From contig NW_022145606.1 of NCBI RefSeq assembly GCF_000002235.5, positions 45,026,692 to 45,090,691 on the forward strand: DNA of 64,000 nt, given 5' to 3'. The notes beneath the pieces are model-generated. The model searched no databases, had not been told where the DNA came from, and worked only from the letters and a program-made list of their open reading frames with translations. This document shows, piece by piece, positions 29,601-44,600 of this stretch; positions within the stretch are counted from its first letter, which is position 1; every line of letters starts with the position of its first letter. Both the position numbers and the translations under genes were made by a program. This stretch comes from Strongylocentrotus purpuratus. Taxonomy: Eukaryota; Echinodermata; Echinoidea; Camarodonta; Strongylocentrotidae.

Positions 29601-31728
29601 TTGCCACTGATGGTTGCCCCAACCGATTCGCTCTTTCAACTCGCACCGCAACATCCAGTGCCTCGCTAAACGACGTCGCACCCATCTCATGTATTCTTAT
29701 CTGCAGGGGTTTGTCAATACCGGCGAGAAATCTGCGAAATTTCTCTCCATCCTTTCCTGCAGCGTCATAATTAGGGAAGGCTTCTTCCACTAGTGTCGTA
29801 ATTGCTGCCGCAAAAACTTCCAAAACCTCATTCTGTTGCCGCTTCCGAGCATCGATACATGACTTGAACGTGGTCAAATAATTAGTATTCCCAAAAACAG
29901 CAGAAAGTTTCTTTCTAACCACACTGTACTCTTGTTGATCTGTGCTCGGAATACTCTCCCAAACTGTGAAAGCCGCACCCGCTAGTCTGGATGGAAGGAT
30001 GAGATGCAGTTTTCTTTCTGTCTGGGGAAGAACTTCAACCGCTACTTCCAGCCTTCGTACCCACTGCCCAAAATTCCTACCGTCTGGTTTGAGGCACCAG
30101 TCATTTCGATGGCGTGGGTTCGAATCCCACCGCTGCCACCAATGTAGGGTTGCGGTTCTGACTAATTCCTAGCACTCTTAAGTACACAGAGGCAGTAATA
30201 ACATACATAAATGAGCTGTAAAGGGTACATGAGCATTAATTTGTCTACATCAATAACCCACTTCTTGTAATGGCCAAAATTAAACTGATTGGATCTTTGC
30301 ACAGCACAAAACGTACGACCATCCGGTCCAAGGGTCTGAAAATCAGGCTATTTATTAAATGGATTGCAATCACTTAAGTCGATTTGACAACGAACAGTTG
30401 TTATTTTCCCACTAAAAGACATTTTCATGCCCTCTTTTTGAGGGAAGTTCTAAACTTATAGTACCGTAAATCTCCGTGTATGAGGCGCACTTTTTTGCCG
30501 CCGAAAAAAATTGGAAGTCGGGGGTGCACCTTATTCCCAGGTACAAATTTTTTTTTTTTTTTTTTTTTGGTTTCGATTTATGGCGCTATGCCTGGCAATG
30601 TCTCCCAGCTCAGTAATCAGTGTGTTGACTCACCACTCGGAAACTACAACAACACTTAAATTTGTCTGTCATCTTGGTTTGAAAGTAATCTTTCTAATAG
30701 ATCTCAATATGTAATTTATAATAATAATTCCTCATTTTTTAATTTTTTTTTTTAATCTCCCCAAAATAGGGGTGCGCCTTATACACAGAGATTGACGGTA
30801 TTATCTTTCAAATGCCAGTGGATTTTTTTTTTTTTTCCGTTTTAAATTTTTGGCCTGCAAATGGGACATTCTGTAGTACCTTTAAGCCCAAGACCAGTTG
30901 ATGGCATTTATGTAGTCAAGAGTGCCTGAAGTGGACCGTTGGAAAGTAATGATGTACAATATCTAGTGTGGAGTTGGTTTGCCACTGTAACAATGGGTGC
31001 TTCCTCGTCCAGAGATGGAGAGATAGAGAGAGAGAGGGAGAGAGAGAGAGAGAGGGAGGGCAGGGGAGAGAAAGGGGAAGGGGGACAAAACTGGTGGGGG
31101 GGGGGGGGGAGATGATGAATGAAAAAGATGATAAGTAATTATAGACCAGTTCACGGTTAGCACATGTCCTATATGACCCCGAATATCCACAGATCTTCAA
31201 AACATGAAGAGGTCCCACTTTGTATATTTTGAAATAATGACTCTTACAGTGATGGAGGTGCTATAGTTTGTTTCCCCTTTTCAAAGAATACTTCCACCTG
31301 TGTTTCATTTAGTGCACTGCTTGTGTATAAACTAATAGTGATTAAATAACTTTAATGAGCATGTATCCAGTAGTATTTTGTCTCAGTGTATTTCACAATT
31401 TGGTCTGCAATGACCTTTATCTGCTCATGCTCAGACTGCAATTATGAACTGGCTTATTTATGCTACGGTCACAAAGATTTGTACGAACGATAATTTCGTA
31501 CGAATCTCCCTGTTTTTCCATTGTCTGAAAATCGTACGGCGTTCGTAGCAGTTCGTAATGGCATTTGTGACCGAGGCATAAGGCATTTCTAGTACAAATG
31601 GGAGTGTTAAGATCAGTCACAAGATAGATACCGTATATAACGGTGTATAAACCGCACTTTTTTGCCGCCGAAAAAATTTCAAAGTCGGGGGTGCGGTTTA
31701 TACACGGTACACAAAAAAAAAAAAAAAA

Positions 31729-31767
<39 letters not shown>

Positions 31768-32618
31768 TTTCAATTTATGCCCCTCCACCTGGCGCTATGC
31801 CTGGCAATGTCTCCCAGCTCGGTAATCGGTGTGTTGACTCACCACTCGGAAACTAGAACAACACTCAAATTTGTCTGTCATCTTGGTTTGAAAGTAATCT
31901 TTCTGATAGATCTCAATATGTAGACCTAGTTTATAATAATAATTCCTCCAATTTTTCTTCTATTACATGGTGTACCACAAGGTTCTATCCTAGGTCCCTA
32001 CTGTTTTTTAATTTACAGTGGCGTAATGATCTTACACACAAAAAAAAAATCTCGGCAAAAAAAAAAAAAAAAAAAAAAAAGTTTTTTTTTTTTTTTTTTT
32101 TTTTTTTTAAGGGCGAAAAAGAGGGGTGCGGTTAATACACGAGGGCGGTTTATACAACGTTATTTACGGTAATTACCTTTTACATGTACAAATTCCAAAT
32201 GACTTTCATATTTACACAATGTATCACCATTTTATCCACTTTTGACCAATGAATTGCATCTTTTTTCAAGATTTGCAGTGACACACTATAATGACTATAT
32301 TATACAGCCTACTGATTCATTGATTATTATTTTTTCTACTTATTGTCTTGTTTTAATTATTTTGCATCAATTGGGTAACATGTTTTTTTGTATTGTTTTT
32401 GTATACAGTGAACAGTGAAGCTAATCGGAAGAGGATAGAGCAGGTGGAACTATGCTTTGGAGGCTCGGGCCAGGTAAAAACATTTTCCATCTTTTTTATC
32501 ATTTTAGGGTGGTAGAGATAGGAGTGAAAGAACTGGGAGTGGTACTAATAGAGAAGGCTAGGAGCCGAGGGTTGTACTGTAGAACAGCATGATGGCCTAA
32601 GTCAAACGATATGGCACT

Positions 32619-32654
<36 letters not shown>

Positions 32655-35600
32655 CTCGAAAGCGGACTAACTTTAGTCCATGGTTTAATCCACCGACTAA
32701 GTATGGAATGCCAAGTGTCCGTATGAATATGTTTTTGAATAATTCAATCTGTCACTAGATTAAAATTAAATGTAATAACATAATTGATAAACAACAATAT
32801 AACTATGATATGATTATGTTACCATGGTAATTTAGGGACAATACAATTATTCAAAAATATATTCATACATGGACACTTGGGATTTCATACTTAGTGGGTG
32901 GATTAAACTATGGACTAAAGTTAGTCCGCTTTCGAGAATACCACCCATAGTTGTTTATGGGAGCACTGTGATGAAAGTATGGCATTTATCTGCCTTTTGC
33001 TCTCTCAACCCTGGTTTACAAGGGTAGTACAGTGAAACCTGTCTATAAAGACCGCCTAAGGGAGACAAGAAAAGTGGTCTTTATAGGAAGGTGGTCTTTA
33101 TGTACAGGTTCCTTTAGTGAAAATACAGTGAAACCTGTTTATAAAGACCATCCAAGGGAGACAAGAAAAGTTGTCTTTATAAGCAGGTGTTATTTATGTA
33201 CAGGTTCCTGTAGTACATGTTTCAATGAGAAACAAGTTTTAAGGGAAACAAAAAATGTGGTCTTTGTAGACAGGTGGTCACTAAAGCAGGTTCGACTGTA
33301 CTGTACATGTAGAGGTGTCGTAGTCGAATGGATATGTCACCGGACTGTGGAAAAAGGTTGATTAGCAAAAGCATTGCATTACACAGTTTAATGTTCCAGC
33401 TAAAGCATTTAACGTTTACTTTTCTCATACAAAATGTGTTCACTTGGGTCTCAAGTCCAACATGTTATTTGCCCGTTTGATGTACACAAACAATATATCC
33501 ATGTTACGTGCAGCTTCCTTTTTGATTTTGCAGGAAAGCATTTAACATATTATAAAAATGTCATTTAGCAAATTATATGAACACATTAAAAAAAAAGGTG
33601 CTTTCCACCCCCCCCCCCCTGATTTTCATGGCTTTTAACAATCTTTTAAATGTTTGTATAGCAATTTACATGTCAGCGCGCATGTACATGACAATAATGA
33701 CATACAGCCACACAGCTGCACACATTTGACATAGCTATTGGACTTTGTACGAACACTTTAATGCTTCTGGGGATGGAAGGCACATAATGTTTCTCAGTAA
33801 TGGATATTTTATTGTTGTTGCCTTCTGGATATTTTTTAGTACCTCTAGGAGACTTCACTATGACATGGTAAACAGTGGAGTTTTTGTTATGATAACATTT
33901 GTAATAACCTTTAAGCAAGGATATCATTTGTAGTATAAGCACAATGCTCTCTGTATTTTCACTGTCTTATAATACACAGATAAGTCATGTGCAGTAAACA
34001 TTTTGCATAGGGCTATTTTTGTGCGCAGCTTCTCATGACTTCTCTACTTGCTATTCATTTACATGTATATTTATTCTAACAAATTAAAAACATTCCAGCA
34101 GTTTTCGCCATCACCTTGTCTGAGTGATAAGCGTTTCAGTGAATCATTGAGCAAACAAGATCTGAAAAAAGAGTATGTTCATCTGGGTCCAAATGATAAA
34201 TATCCATGACAACAGCTGTGTGTAAAAGCATTGGGAACTATGTGTGTCAATTTCCTTGTTTAAACCTTTATTGGATTGCAGTTTGGCAAGTTCTTATACA
34301 ATACAGGGTGGGTCAAAAATAAAACAGCTAGCATACATAACGGTGGGTAACATTCACCGGTACGAGTGGAAGGCAAGCCTTTTCACATGAAAAATGATAC
34401 TAATTACTAACATTGACAAATTTGTTAGAGGGGCTTCTGTTTTAGCGAGCATTCAGTGACACAATGCAGCAGTTCAAATTTTTCCAGTATAAATAAAACA
34501 CAATTTGTATATTTTCATGTCTGTGTTTAATAAATTTATTAAAAACACTGAAAAAGGAAAAGGAAAATGTGTGTGGAATGCTACGTGTACAAGTTTTCCA
34601 TCTGCCATTTATTACAGTTTTTTATTGAATTTATTTAATCGCTCTAAAACTGACATCAGCCTAAAAATACTGCTTTTCAGCAAGTCTGTATTAAACATGA
34701 AACAGATCATATAGACACCAAATTGCATAGGCACCAAATTGTATATAAATACACAGGAAAAAACAACTTTAAGAAAACAAAGTGAAGAGAGAAAGCTAAT
34801 ACACAAAAAGGAATACAAATATAAGTATAAAAAGTGTCATATGAATATTAAAAAAAAAGGATCATCAAGTTCAATTAAAAAGCTTGTTTGAAGCTCAGGC
34901 ATCATACCACTTCTAAAAGTAAAGGTGGACACAAGAAAATAGTATTTTCTTCAAGGAGCACTGCTACATAAGTCTGCTAGTGGATGTCTTCGATGTTGTT
35001 TCAAAATAATGGGTCTAGAAACAAAAGCACTCAACCAATTAAGGCAAATTAGGATTCACTTTTCTTCTAAACAGATTCCCCATCTATTAGTACTAGTGAA
35101 ATTTGCCCCGTATTATCAGAAATATGCTAGTCTGTGTTGTCTTTATCAGACTCATTTTGGAGTTCATTTGAGATGTTTACATGAAAGTCCGTTGACAGTC
35201 ATAGATATCCGGAACATTCGTGTTTGTGATTAAAGGGGAAGTCCACCCTGAAATTAAGTTAGTTTTAATAGGAGTAGAAAAATGAGAGAAACGAGTCGGT
35301 GAAAGTTTGAGCAAATTCTGATTAAAAATAAGGAAGTTAGGATTTTTGAAGTTGTGATCAATCAAACACAAATTGGCAACTCTATGACGTATCGTGCGAG
35401 CTCAACTTCCATTTGCTCAGTACTAAAAAAATCTAAAATTTTCATTTTCCCTCAAGAAAAATTTCAACCATACATGCACCCTAAATATAATAATTGCAAA
35501 TATGTTTCTATACTCCCCCTGCAAGGAACAAATATATATTCTGTCATCAATAACGAAGAAAACATGATGTTATGGAATATTATGCACAAAGCAAATGAAG

Positions 35601-38600
35601 GAGAGCTCGTATAATAAGTCACAGAGTTGCCAATTTGTATTTGATTGATCACAACTTCAATAATTCATAACTTTCTTATTTTCATTCAGAATTTGCTCAA
35701 ACTTTCACTCACCTGATTTTCTTATTATTCTGCCTCTATCGAAACAAACTTATTTTGGGGGTGGACTTTCCCTTTAAAGTGGAACAATATGAGACTATAT
35801 TCAATAGGTTCATGCCAAAATAATTTTGCTACCATTAATTCATTAGAAGTAGACTTGGAAACACATTCTGGTACATCGTGTGTGGTAATCAAATTGCTTT
35901 ATACATGTAGTATACTAGGCTCTTTGCCTAAAGAGTGCATGTATTCAATTTGCTCCTTTTCAAGTATTCGACATACAGTTAACACGTTACTAAATTATTT
36001 ATAACCCTTTTAGATTTGATGTTTTTTTGTGTTATTCGTAACTCAAGAATGAATGATGGACTTGTTGAATTACAATGTAGGGCCCTTGTCGAATACTTTT
36101 AATGTAAGCTTCGATATCCCACTCTCGAGAAACATCAGTCAGGACAAATCTATTTTTCACATGCTTAAAGTGTTTACAAAACTTGGTAAAGCCAAAGGAA
36201 TGAATAATTTATTTGTTAACTGACTGAAATGCCATTATGTTCTACACCCAGTCCGTCTACTATCCACATCTATGGTCTAATAATAATTTTGTCTACTTAT
36301 CATTTGGTCTAATGACCATTTAGGGTAATAGCCATTTGGTCTATCGTTCATTTAGTCTAATTACCATAACCAGTTTAGTCTAATTTCCAGTTTGTCTAAT
36401 GCCATACACTACTATCCATAAGGTCTAATAAAATTTCATATGATGATTATTATCATTTATGATTAAACTATTACTAGACCATGTGGATAGTAGACGGGCT
36501 GGGTGTAGACCATATGGGAATAGATCAATGGGTGGTAGACGAACTGGTTGTGGACCAAACTGCTATAAGGCATTAACGATTAAACATGCACACTTCCCCT
36601 TTAAAGGCATCGTTTAAAAATGTCAAACCTGAGATGTATGGCCCTACGTGTTATCAGTGTCTGTGATATGGTGCAATATTGAAGCCCTAAAAAAAAAAAA
36701 ATTGCTTCAAAATGATCTAGAAGTGCCTCTAAAAAAGTAAAAATCTTTGAGTGACCGGTTTTACCATACTTGTTTTCCCCAATAGACTATAGTGTTAGGA
36801 AAACGCAAAATTTGGTTTTGATTTCCAATCACAAATATCTTGATAATCATACAGACGATCGGCTTGTTAAAGTCATCGGGTTTCTGACTGACCTAAAGGT
36901 TTATAATTATAATTGCAGCATGAGCTAAATCCAGGATTTTGTTTTTGAATATGAGACAAAGTTACTGGATCCCTTTAATCACTACCCCTCCTGATACTGG
37001 AACAGGTGAATCATATTTTTATTTCCTTTCCGTGCTGACCTTCAGAGATTCTCTTCAAAACACACTGTCATCCTGAAGGTTAACCACCGCATTAGTCACC
37101 CATCCAACTTGGTAGGATACTACGGCTGTGTTCATACTGAAGGTTAACCACCGCATTAGTCACCCATCCATCTCTGTAGGATACTACGGCTACGGCTGTG
37201 TTCATACTGAAGGTTAACCACTGCATTAGTCACCCATCCATCTCTGTAGGATACTATGGCTGTGTTCATACTGAAGGTTAACCACTGTATTAGTCACCCA
37301 TTCAACTCTGTAGGATACTATGGCTGTGTTCACATCAGAGAGCTGGGCAAGATTAAGAAGTTAAACTTATAATAATAATGAAAATAACTTTCGATTTATT
37401 TAGCGCATAACGATTAACACTTAATTCTCTAAGCGCTTTATTAAAAAAGTGCACTTTACAATCTACATCAACATCACGGACAGCATTGCCAGCGAGTTTA
37501 GGTACTCTAGGACGGCAGCCATGTAAACGGGCCCACCGCATACTATATGTCCCGATTTTGGAAGAATTTGCAATAGCATTTGATGAGAACATTCATATGT
37601 GTAACATGTTAAGCTTTAGTCATCTACATGTATCTCTGTAACTACTACAGCTATGTTCATATTGGATAGATCATCAAGATTAAGAATTCAAACTTCTTGT
37701 TTTTGTGGGCAGCATTGCCAGCGAGTTCCAAGATTTCTGCAATCTGGTACTCTAGGACGGCACTTTAGAACTTTCAAACGTGTAAAATCTTCAGCTTTAG
37801 TCATCTATCTCTGTAGTATACCACGACTGTAGCCTGTGTTCATAAAGACAAGTCATCAATATTAAGAATTCAAACTTCTGTAGCCCACCGCACACTATAC
37901 GATCCAACTATGATCAGATTTTTGGAAGAATTTGCAATGATTGGTATTAGATGTGAGCATTCAAACATGTAAAATTTTCATGACCGAGGATCTGAATAGT
38001 CATGTATGATTTAGATATTCTAAATTCCAAGAGATTTCATGCTTCCTTGGACGAGGAAAAGATAAACAGGCTCAGAATCGTACCGACGTCAGAGCATTCA
38101 TGCTTTTGTCTACGATTTAAAGCCGATTCTGCCTTTTTTCTGACTTGAAGAGTTCAATGCACTAACATTCTGGTTGTTTGTATGCTTGTCATTATTTAGA
38201 AGCTAAATCAGGTAGATGTCTAGATGCTTGTTTAGATTTCCTATCTAATACAATTGCCATTATATGGTCACACAGGCATATGTTGTGTTCACGCGAACAT
38301 CTTATACCGGTACATTATCAAGTTTACAGTACATGTATTAACTTTAAAAGGTGATGCATTCATATTTGGAACATCTTGGAACTTTTATCCTTCACATTAA
38401 TTTGTGCACATGTATGTACATGTATGTATGCTGTGTTCATACTGAACATCTTATATATGTAATATACAGCTTTCAGAAATCAAGCCTTTAGAAGATGCAG
38501 TACTAGGTAATAATTAAGTCCACCTTTTTTAGAGTACTTCCTTCTCCTCATTCCTGCTCAGTCTCTTGCATTACCTGACAAGTACTGTACATGTATGCAT

Positions 38601-40565
38601 GTCTTTTTAACCCTTCAGATACTGTTTTCACACTGGCAATATTTTGCTTAACCCTGTACTATAGGTGGGGTTAAGGGGGGGGGGGGGTCTTAGCCCTACC
38701 TATAGTACGGGGTTAAGCCTATTCCATTTTCTGTTCAGACTGGCTTTTACCAAAGTGGGCTAAAGTTGGCTAACCCTACCTATAGAACGGGGTTAACTAA
38801 CCCTGCAAAATAGCAGGGCTAACCCCGCAATTGTGGTGCTGACTCCTGCTAACCCTGCAATTGCGGTGCCAAGCAAATGAATGAAAATAGTACGGTACTA
38901 CGCAATGGAGCGTATCGCAGCTGGCCAGATGCGAAGCATGTCCAATCATAACATACACGATATCCGGGGTTAACGAATTGCAGTGGGGACAGCGTGAATT
39001 TTCTTATTCCGGAATACACTGTAGGTGCGAGTACGGGACTAAAAACAGCGTGTGTGAAAAGCCCCCCAAAAAAGTCCGGGGTTAAGGATAGTACGGGGCG
39101 AAGCAAAGTACAGGGTTAAGCAAAACCAGTGTGAAAAGAGTATTGGACAGGGTTTATATTTAGGGCTAAATATATCACACATTTTCCCTTCAAATTGGCA
39201 ACAATTATATTTTTCTTTTCTTGCTGCATTCTAAAAAAAAAAATGTACCAGTAATGTCTCTAAAGACAATGTTGAGAAGTTGAGAAAATGGCAAATTTTG
39301 ATCAATACATGTAGATAATAGGATTTTGAATCTCTCAAAGTGTTGTCAATTTTAATAAGGATTTAATAGTTTATTTTTCTCTTTAGAATTCATGGCATCG
39401 AACGCAATATAGTCGTGAAACAAACACAGAAGCTGTGTGCAAACAAGTTTGTACCCTTTGAATATACTCAAGCATCTGACATATTTTTAATTGCTCTGAT
39501 TCAAAAGTTATTAAGCCAAACCACACGATGTAAAATGACAGTTGCGAACTAGTTTCCCTCTCGTACAATGCCACTCAAGTACTATCAAATTACTGCGAGA
39601 GCAATTATATAAGGAATATTAATACAGATGAGGCTGCCCTGGGTAAACGAGACATGTTAGTAATACTATTGTTAGAAGCTTCACAGTTCATCTAGGCAAT
39701 AAAGCTTCTTTTGTATTTCAAGCATGAAGAAAGACAATCTTCCTTTGTCAAAATATATTAGTTTGAGTTTGAGTTTGAGTTTGAAGTTTATTATCCAAAC
39801 AAAAAAGTACATCAATATATAACAATCAAATGTGAATGGTTAACATTGAAAGGATAAATGGGACCAGAAAATAACATTTAGTGGTGAAGTGTGAAGTTAT
39901 CAAAAATCTATTCTTAGAATTTCTCAATTTTTTCTTCATTTTCCGAAAGAGCATCAAAAATAATTTCCAAATGTCAAAAACCAATTGAATATATTAAGTA
40001 TTGGCTGAGATACAGTGTATGATCATCTGAAGCAATATATTTCCTACAGGAACTCAGTGTTATATGCTCTGGCTCCTAATGGTTAGGAGCCAGAGCATAT
40101 AACACTGAGTTCCCATAGCATAGGCAATCTTTTTTATTCAGATGGTCATATCTCAGCCAATACTTAACATATTCAATAGGTTTTCGTCATTTAGACATTG
40201 TTTTCTTATACTCTTTCGGAAAATGAAGAAAAAAATTGAAAAATTCTAAAAATATATTTTTGATGACGTCACACTTCACCACTCTATGAAGACCTTAATA
40301 TTTTGTTTCTCTTGGTTTCGCATTGAAACATGTACTAAAGGAACCTGTACAGAAAGATTACCTGCCTATAAAGACCACTTTTCTCCCCTGAGCAGTCTTT
40401 TGTACATGTTTCACTGTATCATAGTTTATGCAATTGAAGCCATTTGTGACACTAAGGGATTAATACAGCAATTCAGCAATGGCTCATTAACATATTTTTG
40501 TCAAATGTCATTTTTACATTTTCTGTCCTCATTCCATTTCCTTTGTTACCTCTAGCATTTCCAGG

Positions 40566-40601
<36 letters not shown>

Positions 40602-41566
40602 GGGAGAATATTGTAAGGAAACCGTGTCCTTGCCAAAGAAAAAGAAAAAGAGAGAAAGAAGGAAATGATTGAAGCAATACTTACAATGTACCTCTAGATT
40701 TACAGTTCATTGTGAATGCAAGTACCTCATGTACATGCTTTTCTAATATTGTAGTAATGGCTGAGCATAGACATTTTAATTTGGAATTTGATATTTTCCA
40801 GAAGACTTCCTTATAAAGCAGTGAAGGTAGTTTTTTAGAAATCAATTTCCTCATCCTTGTTCATCTTTAAAGCCCCACTGCACAACTTATAGCTACTTGC
40901 ATCCTCTATTGCAAGCAATGCCTAATCAGTGCATGTTGGTCCCCCATGATCCTCTTTTTCAGTGACCTTGCATGGAGGTCTAATCCCCCTGGCCAAACTA
41001 GTGCATGTTTATTTATTCCCTGAGCTCTGGGCTATTTATTAGACACAGAAATGTGAAATGTATTTCAATTATAAAATGTCATTACAACAACAAAGTCGCT
41101 GAGGTTTCACTGTATACCGTGCTATATCTGATGCTAGGAGTCCACTGGGCCAGCGCCAGTTCGCGCCAAAGATTATGTGATCGGCTCGCTGTGGCGCCGA
41201 ATTAATGTCCGCTCGGCATAAACTGGGTGCCATATGGCGTGCGCCAAATGCCACCCGGCTTGCTCCAAAATGTTGCGCCAGTTTGCGCCAGTTCGCGCCA
41301 TTACACGGCCATTTGATTCCAAAATTCACCCTGTTGGCGCCGTTCGCGCCAATAGACGGCTACTTTGCGCCACTTGTTGATTAGTTTGTGCCAAAGGTCG
41401 CCAAATTGGTTTGAACTTGCCGCCGATTGGCGCTACTTGCCGACTATATAAATACCGGCCATTGGCTACCTGGTTCAGAGCCTCCTCAGCTGCTGTATGA
41501 ACAACATCTCTCCTAAATATTTACAATTTTGATATGTCTGAGGCTTTTGATAATGTTAGAGTGATG

Positions 41567-41602
<36 letters not shown>

Positions 41603-44600
41603 GCCTAATAGTCCACTCCAAATTTTATTAAACCGAAATGGAAATTCTTTTTGCCCAATTGATCGTGAGCCCGGCAGCCACTGAGCAGCGCCAGATCGAC
41701 GTTGCTCTATCCCTTTTTGTTGAACGCCAAACAAGGTAGCAACAACTCCATCTTTTAACGTCTTTTGGTATGACGCGGCCGGGGTTCGAACCCACGACCT
41801 CCCGGTTGTGAGGCTGACGCTCTACTGACTGAGCCAACACTCCGGTTTGATGCTGCTCCATCAGAAGATGAGAGATGCTGAGGTGGCCACTGCACATTTG
41901 GCGCACTTTGGCAGGCTATCCGCCTCTGTTGGAATTATTTGGCGCGAAAATCTCATTGGCGCAACTTGGCGTGCGCCATTACATTCCAGTGGATTCCAAT
42001 AGGCGGATTGTTTGCACCAAAGGGCGATATGTTTCGCACCATTTGGTGCCACTTGGCGGACACTTGGCGCTGATTGCTCGATGCAAGTGGCGCGACGAAA
42101 ATTTCAAACATTTTGAAATTTTCTTGCCGCCACATTCAAATTTGGTGCCGTTACGGGCCACCACGAGCCAGTTGGGAGGCAGTTTGAGCCACTACACGCC
42201 ACTAGGCACCTTATTGGCGACACTAGGCGCCACAGTAAATTACATTGGCGCAAACTGGCACCAACTTGCGCTGGCCTAGTGGACTCCTAGCATGAACGAA
42301 GCTTAACAACTTTTTTATCCTCCATCTTGTCTCTGCAGCCCCTAGCTGTTCCAGGGCGGGTGTTGGTCGGCGAGGGAGTCCTCACAAAGAACTGCCGGAA
42401 GCGATGCAAACCTCGTCAATTCTTCCTCTTCAACGATGCCTTGGTCTACGGCAATATTGTACTCAGTAAAAAGAAGGTATTAAGACTACAATACTGCCAC
42501 ACTTTCATAATGATAATAAACCATTCTTACATGTATATAGCACATATCACAAAAATTAATTGAAGTTCCTATGAGCTCAGAAAAAAGAAAAGGAGATAAT
42601 AGTAGACATGAGGGAAAAGAAGAGAAAAATTAACTGCTTTGTCATAACAGTATACTATTTTAACAAACAAAATAATGTGTCTTTAAGAGACTCTTGAAAT
42701 TTTCTACTGTATCCACCTATAGACAGTTTTGTCCTTTACTCTCTCTCTCCGCTGTCTCTTTCTATTTCTCTCTCTCTTCCTTCTCTCTCTCTGTCTCTTT
42801 TCCTTTATCTATCTATCTCCTTTTCTCTCCTCACACACGTTTTTTCTTCTCTCTTTATGTCTCCTTTCTTAAACCTCTTTACTTCCCCTTTTGTTTCTCT
42901 TGTTTCTCCTCGCTCTGAAAAAACAACAACCGAATGTTGTACTTTACAATCAGCAGGAATACCTAAATGAGTCGTATTTGTATCCAGTTTGAGAGTAGTA
43001 ATCATTCAAACTAGACAAAATTCTGTGCCTGTATCAACAAAAAACATGTATTTTACTGTAGAGGAAGAAATAAAGTTATTTGGATGGAAATGCAGTACCC
43101 CGTTTATATTATCTAATGTGTACAAATGAAATTTTCCTTTTGAAATTTATGTACCGGTACATGTATGTTGATAGTGTGTATGATATTTGTTTTCTCTCTT
43201 TTTATCTTTGTTTCATATTTTTCTCTTCAGTATAACAAGCAGCATGTATTGCCATTAGAAGACGTGAGGTTAAAATCCGTCGACGACGAAGGCAGTAAGT
43301 GACTTTTTTTCAATTTTACGTAAACATTCCTCATTTATTTTGGGGCATTGCAGGGTTTGCGCTGTGAAAATCTCAAAACTTGTATGAGGGCCAAAATGTT
43401 AAAAAATCGTAGTTGAAAACTTTCCTGAAAATATAGTGGCATAATATTCATTATTAAAAGTACAGTCATTTTTCTTTTGAAGTTTGAATTTTGCAAGTGG
43501 CAGTGTTCTATTCTCCCCATTTGTTGTGTAAAAATTACATCTTTCATTTTCATTCATAGAGAAAAGCACAGTGTATCTTGTTTTGAAATTTTGCTCATAC
43601 TTTCATGAACTCAACTTGCTGCTTCAGATAAATTGTTGAGGGCTTGCATACTGATACTGGCTTTAAAGCTGACTTACAGGAATTACAGTAAATTATTGTT
43701 ACAATTTATTGATAGTTATTGTTGTTTTTGTTGTTTAGGCATGAGATATTTATTATTGCTGTCGTTCCGATGCAGGATCCTGCAATGCGCGCTCCAGAAC
43801 GATCGGCGCAATGATCAGTGACAGGAGTACAAATATTATACAACACTGCGCCAGAACGCGACGGCGTGATAATCGTCCGACTGCAGTAGGATTAATTGAT
43901 TTAATATATATACGCGCAGCGCTGGCAAGCGTTTAAGCCGGTACACTGTACATGCGCACGACACAAAATTATGTATCGAGTGTCCCGACATTGACATTTC
44001 TATATTATAAACAAGTCGGAGTTAAAATAACTTCTACCACAGCTGTGCGTGTGTTTATAAACATGACATTTACTAATAATTTCTACGTACAATCGTGCGT
44101 TTGTTAATAAACATGACGGAGTTAAAATAATTTCTACTACAACTGTTTGGTTGTTTTTAAACATGACGGAGTTTAAAATAATTTCTTCTAAGACCGTGTG
44201 TTTGTTTATATTACATGACGGAGTTTAAATAACTTCTACTACAAATTATGTGCGTTTGTTTATGAGCATCACGGAGTTAATATAATTTCTACCACAATTG
44301 CATGTGTGTAATTTGTTTATAAACATTACATTTAAAAATGATTTCTACTACAAATATGCGTTTGTTTATAAACATGATTAATCATGGAGTTAAAATAATT
44401 TCTACTACAACTACCGGTATTTGGTTGTTTTTAAACATGACAGAGTTTAAAGTATTTGTTCTAATTAAGACCGTGTGTTTGTTTATAAACATGACGGAGT
44501 TTAATAACTTCTAGATCTACTACAAATTCTGCGTTTTTTTTATAAGCATGACAGAGTTTAAGTAATTTCTACTGCTACAAGTACAACTGTGCGTAATTTG

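Larger units (their letters stand above)
25257..30195 (-). mobile_element. Ty3/gypsy LTR retroelement in PLEKHF2 intron 1, antisense
   Basis: It reads right to left: primer-binding site near 30107-30141, gag, then pol in the order protease, reverse transcriptase, RNase H, integrase. That order places it in Ty3/gypsy (Metaviridae). A 34-bp direct repeat (CTAATTCCTAGCACTC...) lies at both ends (30162-30195 and 25257-25290) and is probably what remains visible of the LTRs, since flanking sequence differs. Both coding frames are open over long stretches, so it looks young and nearly whole internally, with reduced ends. I see no envelope gene. Confidence 0.88.

Noticed and set aside
30108-30138. 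tRNA-Leu gene
   Set aside because: Only the 3' third of a tRNA is present and CCA is encoded; it is the retroelement primer site.
31705-31765. Processed pseudogene tail (long A run then T run)
   Set aside because: No retrocopy precedes it; the runs belong to the MITE interior.
33308-33362. tRNA gene (A-box-like GTCGAATGGATATG)
   Set aside because: No B box or cloverleaf follows; a SINE head fragment at most.
41875-42279. 134-residue frame in the GGCGC-rich region
   Set aside because: Composed of foldback micro-repeats; no domain.
42720-42920. Ser/Phe-rich 74-residue frame
   Set aside because: It is a CT-rich simple-sequence tract in PLEKHF2 intron 3.
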